Part shown: positions 59,325-64,000 of the stretch, in pieces
How positions within the stretch are numbered: the stretch's first letter is position 1
Layout: every line of letters begins with the position of its first letter
Program-made: the position numbers and the translations under genes
Assembly: GCF_016808335.1 (NCBI RefSeq)
Contig: NC_053149.1
Location: forward strand, 815,596-879,595
Length of the DNA stretch: 64,000 bases
Direction: 5' to 3'
Source of the DNA: Panicum virgatum
Lineage: Eukaryota; Streptophyta; Magnoliopsida; Poales; Poaceae
Notes under the pieces: generated by a model
Told to the model about the DNA's origin: nothing
Database searches by the model: none
The model's input: the letters and a program-made list of their open reading frames with translations, nothing else

Positions 59325-59872
59325 GGCCATGTGAGATTGTGGAGTTGCTCTGGACTGATGATGCTCATGGGCTCTTGGTGGATGAAACTTTAACCATGCA
59401 TGAAGCGTTGAACATATAGATAACAAACAGAGCGGAGGCTTGTTTGGTGGGTGTATCTTGCCTCCCCATGTCTTGTGCTGATGTAAAATTGCTTTTATTA
59501 CGTAGGCTGGTAAGCAAGTGCAAGACATGAGAGTAGTATACTGTAATATATGCAGAAATCAGGCGAATCTTTGTCCTGGTTTGAGTTAATTCCTACGGAG
59601 AAGCATATATATATTGTGACGCAAAGGCAATATTGGTAGACGTAAACTCTGGGCTTCCTAGCTCATATCTTATCGATTAATGGATGCAGGCTAATGAAAT
59701 AGCTGAATTGTCTGTCACTAGAGAAACAGCAGAATGTTGGCCAACTTAAATCCAAATTTGGGTCGAATTAGATGGTTCGTAATGAAGACAAATGTATAAA
59801 CCGCAATTGTGAAAAGAGCTGAAAGGGAGCACCAACTTCCCCAAAACAAGGCAAGGGAAGGGAAGGCGACCA
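59325..59872. other. KOB1 3' UTR and promoter of the B3-like gene
   Basis: No open frame is supported. A TATATATAT stretch lies near 59608. Confidence 0.45.
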
Positions 59873-60802
59873 ATGAAATGCAATGCAATGGGAGCTCCCA
59901 AGGACAACCACCCCGTCTTCTTCTGCCCACCAACTTCGCCGCCAAGCAAAACCCCAACTCTTCCCCCGCCGCCGCCCCGCCGACCCCATTCTCCTCTCCC
60001 TCCGCCGCCGTTCCCGCCCAGCTTCTCCCCTTCATCCTTCCCCTCCTCTCCCCTGCCATTGCCGCCCCAATGCGGCCTCCTGATGCCGCCTCCAGGGTTC
60101 TCGGTGACGGCGCCCGCCGAGGAGAGCCTCGCCGGCGTCCCGCCCGAGCTGCTCCCGCTCAAGAAGAGGGTCGTGCGCTACCACCCGTACGCGGCGGCCG
60201 CGGCGATCCAGGAGATGGCCAGCCACCGCAACCTGATGGCCGGGGAGGGGGACGACGGCGGCGGCGGCCTGCGCGCCCAGCTGCTCCGCCTCCGCATCAT
60301 GCGCCCGGCGCTGGTGCTCACCAAGCAGCTCACCTTCTCGGACCGCAGCCGCGACAAGGCGCGCCTCGTGCTCCCCGACGGCCTGGTCGCGCCGTCGCCG
60401 CTGCTGGGCATGCTCACGCCCGCGGAGCGCCGCCTGGTGTTGGGCGCCGGGCTGCCCGTGCCGGCGTTCGATCGCCTCGGCCGCTCCTACCGCATGTCCC
60501 TGCGCCGCGACCCCAAGGCCCGGACCTACAGGCTCACGGGCCAGTGGTCGCTCTTCGTGTCGCGCCACCGCATGCGCGCGGGCGACGCCGTCGAGGTGCG
60601 CGCCTTCCGCCCGTCCGCCTGGCAGGCGCGCCTGGACAAGCACGGCGAGGGCGGCCTCGGCATGGCGCTGCTGCACCTGCACGGCGGGCGGGACGACACC
60701 CAGGGCTACCGCTGGTGCAACCGGGAGCGCGACGCGGCGGACGGGCTCCTGCGCATGGCGGCAAGCGCCAGCAGCCCCCCTGCAACACCCGCCGTAGCCT
60801 AA
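59873..60802 (+). CDS. Single-exon B3-like (DUF313-type) DNA-binding protein
   Basis: 309 codons, very GC-rich. A Pro-rich N-terminus (about 90 residues) precedes ELLPLKKRVVRYHPYAA and a divergent B3 fold: ALVLTKQLTFSDRSRDKARL, VLGAGLPVPAFDRLGRSYRM, RTYRLTGQWSLFVSRHRM, then RAGDAVEVRAFRP. The order (L-x-K-x-L-x-x-SD, Gly-rich strand, YxLxGxW, GDxVEV) fits the plant DUF313/At2g24670-like B3 class, presumably nuclear DNA-binding; the target is unknown. The start is uncertain: ATGs at 59873, 59888 and 60083 are in frame and the Pro-rich part may be leader. The plus-strand frame at 59809-60810 and the minus-strand frames are shadows. Confidence 0.78.
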   Translation: MKCNAMGAPKDNHPVFFCPPTSPPSKTPTLPPPPPRRPHSPLPPPPFPPSFSPSSFPSSPLPLPPQCGLLMPPPGFSVTAPAEESLAGVPPELLPLKKRVVRYHPYAAAAAIQEMASHRNLMAGEGDDGGGGLRAQLLRLRIMRPALVLTKQLTFSDRSRDKARLVLPDGLVAPSPLLGMLTPAERRLVLGAGLPVPAFDRLGRSYRMSLRRDPKARTYRLTGQWSLFVSRHRMRAGDAVEVRAFRPSAWQARLDKHGEGGLGMALLHLHGGRDDTQGYRWCNRERDAADGLLRMAASASSPPATPAVA

Positions 60803-61001
60803 TTAATTAACACAAAGTGCGCGTCGGACAGGGACCCAGCCCAACACAAGTGCATCTTCAGAGGGTTTATTTTGTGAAGCTTTGAATTGAAAATTGATCA
60901 TGCAGGTTTACTTATCAGGCGAGGTAGATGTAGATGGAACTTATATATATATATAGTCATATAGAGTAGCTCTATTAGGTACTTGTGTATGGAATAAGCT
61001 A

Positions 61002-61259
61002 CTCCCTCCGTTCGGAAATGATCTACGTATTTTGACTAGGAAAAGTCAAACTTTATAAACTTTGACTAATAATTAGTTAAATTATATGTATAATTAGTTT
61101 ATAAAATTTATGTCAATACATATGTATTCAAAGAGGTTTTGAGATGACATTGAGTTATTCGTAATTGACATTATATTCTGAGTGATTAATAAAAGTTAAA
61201 CTTTACTTCGAATGACTTTCTCTAGTCAAAATATGTAGATCATTTCCGAACGGAGGGAG
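61002..61259. mobile_element. Stowaway MITE (258 bp)
   Basis: Near-perfect inverted ends CTCCCTCCGTTCGGAAATGA and TCATTTCCGAACGGAGGGAG, flanked by TA (61000-61001 and 61260-61261). It is the most intact MITE in the window. Confidence 0.95.
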
Positions 61260-63465
61260 TATTCCGTATCCGAGTCTAGCTGCGCACCCGATCCGCCCGC
61301 GTTCGTGGTTCCCGGTTTTCCCCGTGCGGTTCTGAACCCCCCCCCCCCCCCTCCCCGGTCGGTCTGCGGCGCACCCCAGCGCCCACCCACCCGGCACCCC
61401 CTAGCCCGTTCCCGGCGCCTCACCACCCAAAACCGCCCAGCTCCCGACGCTCCCCCCAATCCCGGCGCCGCACCACCCTCCTCTCGCGACGACGCTCTCC
61501 TCGTCCCGGCGCGCCCGGCGCCGCACCTTCCTCCCGATGGGGTTCATCACGACCGGTGCCGCCCCCTCCCTCCTCTGCTGCGGTGGTGCGGAGGGCGGAT
61601 TCGGCGAGCTCGCACGGCATCCACGGTGGCCTCCGGCAATCTCATCGCGTGGCGGCCTCTGCAGCTTTGCAATCCTTGACTACCCGTGGGATTTTAGCGG
61701 TGCAATCGGTGGAGGCAATCCTTCGCGCTGTTGATTGCTATCCCCCGAATCCCATCTCCGTTGTTGCCCCTGGCACACCGCCTAGGCGATTCTGGCGAAA
61801 CCGCCGGAGCTGCTCAATGCGGGACCTGCCAGACCCCAGACTGCGGCTTCCCCTGCGAACTGTGGTGCTGCCGTGTAATCTCTATGCTACAGGTATGCTT
61901 CTAGAAATTTCGATTTTTTCTATGCAAAAAATCTCATACATATCGTCTTGTTGCTTGCAGTGCATAGATCTACCCATTCTCGACCAACATCAAGTGAAGT
62001 TCAGATCTTTTGTCTGCCCAAATAACTCCCTTGTTGGTGTCCCCTGGCGAAAGAGAGAGGCAGCTAGGCTGCTAACGTCAATCTGCTGCATGCATCTTGG
62101 ATGCGGTTCTTTGGGTGGCAATGGAGCTGCAGAAGCAATGGGCCAGAGGCCTGACTCACAGGGAGGTAAATTATCCAATTACTCTTTTGTCTACGTACGA
62201 TGCTGGGTAGATTAATCAAGCATGTGTAAATTGATCAGCTCCTGCTTCCATTCGCACTTTCTCTTGGTGGCACCTCCGTTGATCTACTTATGCATAAATA
62301 CCTTTTCTCATTGTGGTGGCGCTATTGTAGAGATGGTTTCAGATTATTGTCCCGGAGTGCTGAAATTTATAGTGGTTTCCTTTGCTTATTCAACCAATCT
62401 GACAATTGTTTTTCTTATTTACTTTTACCAATTTCTCATTCATTCCCTTCAAAAATACGGAAATCAACAAATAAGCTTTGTTTCATATAACAGTTGGACC
62501 TTTCTCATGGCTACAGTGTCTTCATGTTCATTTTCATTAACTGAAACTCTGTTTTATAATTTTAGAACTCTATTCCTTCTCTGTTTTCCATATGCATATG
62601 TGGATCATGCTGTAATTGTGATTTGAGTACAACCACAAATTCAGATTTTCACAGCAATCTCGAAAAGTAGTAATCTGGTAGAAAGTTGTATTGTTTCTTT
62701 TCCTGTGAAAGCACATTGAGCCCAGATCTCATTTAGCCTTGGAGCTCGATGTGTCTGCACATCTATTTTGATGCACTGATACTTGAATTGGAACTATTTT
62801 ATTGAACTGCTCTCAATTAGTCAATTTATCTAACTTTTGCGCTGTCTGGGACACCATGAGCTGTTGTTGCCTCACTAAGTGTTCTGGCCTAATGTTCCAC
62901 TATTTTGTTGATGTGGTAATGAGGATCATTGCTTGTAGCTAGGTAGGTGGTTGGGAGTATCTTCAGCTGCACCTCATTCTGTTCAGATGCCATGGTACTC
63001 AGTGAGATTGGCTAGGCATCAGATGATCAGAGGTGAGCTCTATTCTTTTGCATAAATCTCATGTCCTAGAAACCTTTGGCAATGTTAACTATGTGCGCAT
63101 TGATGCGTGAGTTTGATGTAACCTTTCTTTTGCATGCTTCACTCATGCTCATATATTTAGTACTGATCATACTGTGCTGTATTTTTTCCTTTCTTGTCAA
63201 TCATTTTTTTAGTGATAGTTTACAATAAGATATCAAACAGCTACCCCTGATTCAGTTCAAATCTTCCTAGTAGGAACAAGAATGGTTTTTTTATTTGTGT
63301 TACTCCTTGCCCATTCAAACTTCTGCACCATATTGTTTTACAGCTTCAGGTTGTGAGTACTGCCTCTAATTCGATCCACCTACGACATTGGGAATGCTGC
63401 TAGGGTATAGCAAATTCTTAACAAAAAAGAATCCGGTAGGATATGGCAATGGGATTACTTTTGAT
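61260..63465. other. GC-rich then AT-rich DNA, possibly an unknown transcript, no supported CDS
   Basis: 61290-61890 is GC-rich, begins with a run of about 17 C at 61330, and ends with an exon-like junction (GCTACAG/GTATGC near 61890). A possible acceptor TTGCTTGCAG precedes 61961. The frame 61556-62215 has no recognisable domain. This could be the 5' end of a non-coding or unknown gene running off the right edge. Confidence 0.3.
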
Positions 63466-63865
63466 CTGGCTGCTTTACTTTTCGTTTTTTTGCTCAAACA
63501 TGATCATTTTGTGACCAGGCCACTAGCTTTTATGCCCATGCATGGTATTATTTGTGATCAGGCTACTTTAGTTTTATTTTTCATACATAGTAATATAGTA
63601 TTAATGTGACCAGGCCAATCTAGTTTTTATGTTCACAAATGGTATTATCAGTGATCAGGCTATTCTAGTTACTGTGTTCGTAAATAGTATTATTTGTGAT
63701 CTACTTTAATTTTTGTGCTAAAAATGATTTATTTGCAATCAATCCACTTAAGATTTCACGCTCATGCATGAGTTTATTTGTGATCAAGCCACTCTAGTTT
63801 TTGTGTTGCCACATGGTATTATTTGTGATCAAGCCAGTTATTTTTTTGTGTTCACTTTGGATGAT
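63466..63865. repeat. ~45-bp minisatellite (GTGATCAGGC unit)
   Basis: Units starting GTGAYCARGCY and containing CTAGTTTTTRTG and TGGTATTATTT recur at about 63513, 63555, 63607, 63652, 63697, 63736, 63781 and 63826, most spaced 42-52 bp. One more isolated unit lies at 63960, so the array may continue past the edge. Confidence 0.85.
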
Positions 63866-64000
63866 AGAGGTTCTACATGTAGACATGTCACTATTTACAC
63901 TGAGGAACTTAACTTTGCTAGATTGCATAAATTTTCCTAGGCATACATGCAAATATTTGTGACCAGGCTATTTAGCCTGCAAATAACTAAGTTTTTTATG

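Noticed and set aside
60032..60682. 216-codon minus-strand frame opposite the B3-like gene
   Set aside because: GC-bias shadow; the plus strand shows the B3 pattern.

Overview
The window is nuclear DNA of a grass (Poaceae), probably a panicoid such as a sorghum or millet relative. It has multi-exon genes with GT-AG introns, GC-rich 5' coding ends, dense MITEs, Mutator-like elements (MULEs), a long gypsy-type solo LTR and T-tailed SINEs. From memory (not searched), rice chromosome 1 carries RS1 (Os01g0233000), CYCA1-1 (Os01g0233500) and a B3 gene (Os01g0234100) close together. The homologues here lie in the matching order, so this looks like a segment colinear with rice chr1.

Gene layout: a type-I pectin methylesterase (minus, 6.4-8.1 kb); a B3-domain transcription factor (minus, 11.7-15.3 kb); a large ubiquitin-conjugating enzyme of the UBC25/PFU type (plus, 27.9-31.2 kb); a D6PK-like AGC VIII kinase (minus, 32.1-33.9 kb); an unrecognised two-exon gene piece (minus, 38.0-38.4 kb); an A1-type cyclin (plus, 40.3-43.9 kb); a DREPP/RS1 membrane-associated cation-binding protein (plus, 52.3-53.8 kb); a KOBITO1-like glycosyltransferase (plus, 55.4-59.3 kb); and a single-exon B3-like (DUF313-type) gene (plus, 59.9-60.8 kb). 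They do not form one pathway. Pectin methylesterase and KOBITO1 act on the cell wall, the D6PK-like kinase on auxin transport, cyclin A1 on the cell cycle, DREPP on membrane Ca/phosphoinositide signalling, and the E2 on ubiquitination.

The intergenic space is mostly mobile DNA, much of it bounded here by exact target-site duplications (TSDs): a 3.04-kb solo LTR (5-bp TSD), three MULEs (9-bp TSDs) between the B3 and E2 genes, one of them 4.45 kb with a decayed MuDR-type transposase, a poly(A) retroposon (19-bp TSD) just upstream of the E2 gene, two SINEs of one family (9- and 16-bp TSDs), a hAT element (8-bp TSD) with a nested Tourist MITE, two intact Stowaway MITEs and other MITEs. There are also minisatellites (about 96-bp and 45-bp units) and long mononucleotide G/C tracts.

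The most interesting observations are: a chimeric fragment at 11.1 kb that joins part of the pectin methylesterase 5' end to a sequence also found in the E2 leader; two antisense SINEs whose TSDs lie exactly on splice sites; an in-frame 45-bp duplication of a splice acceptor in the E2 gene; and two GC-AG introns in the B3 gene. I found no novel multi-gene system.
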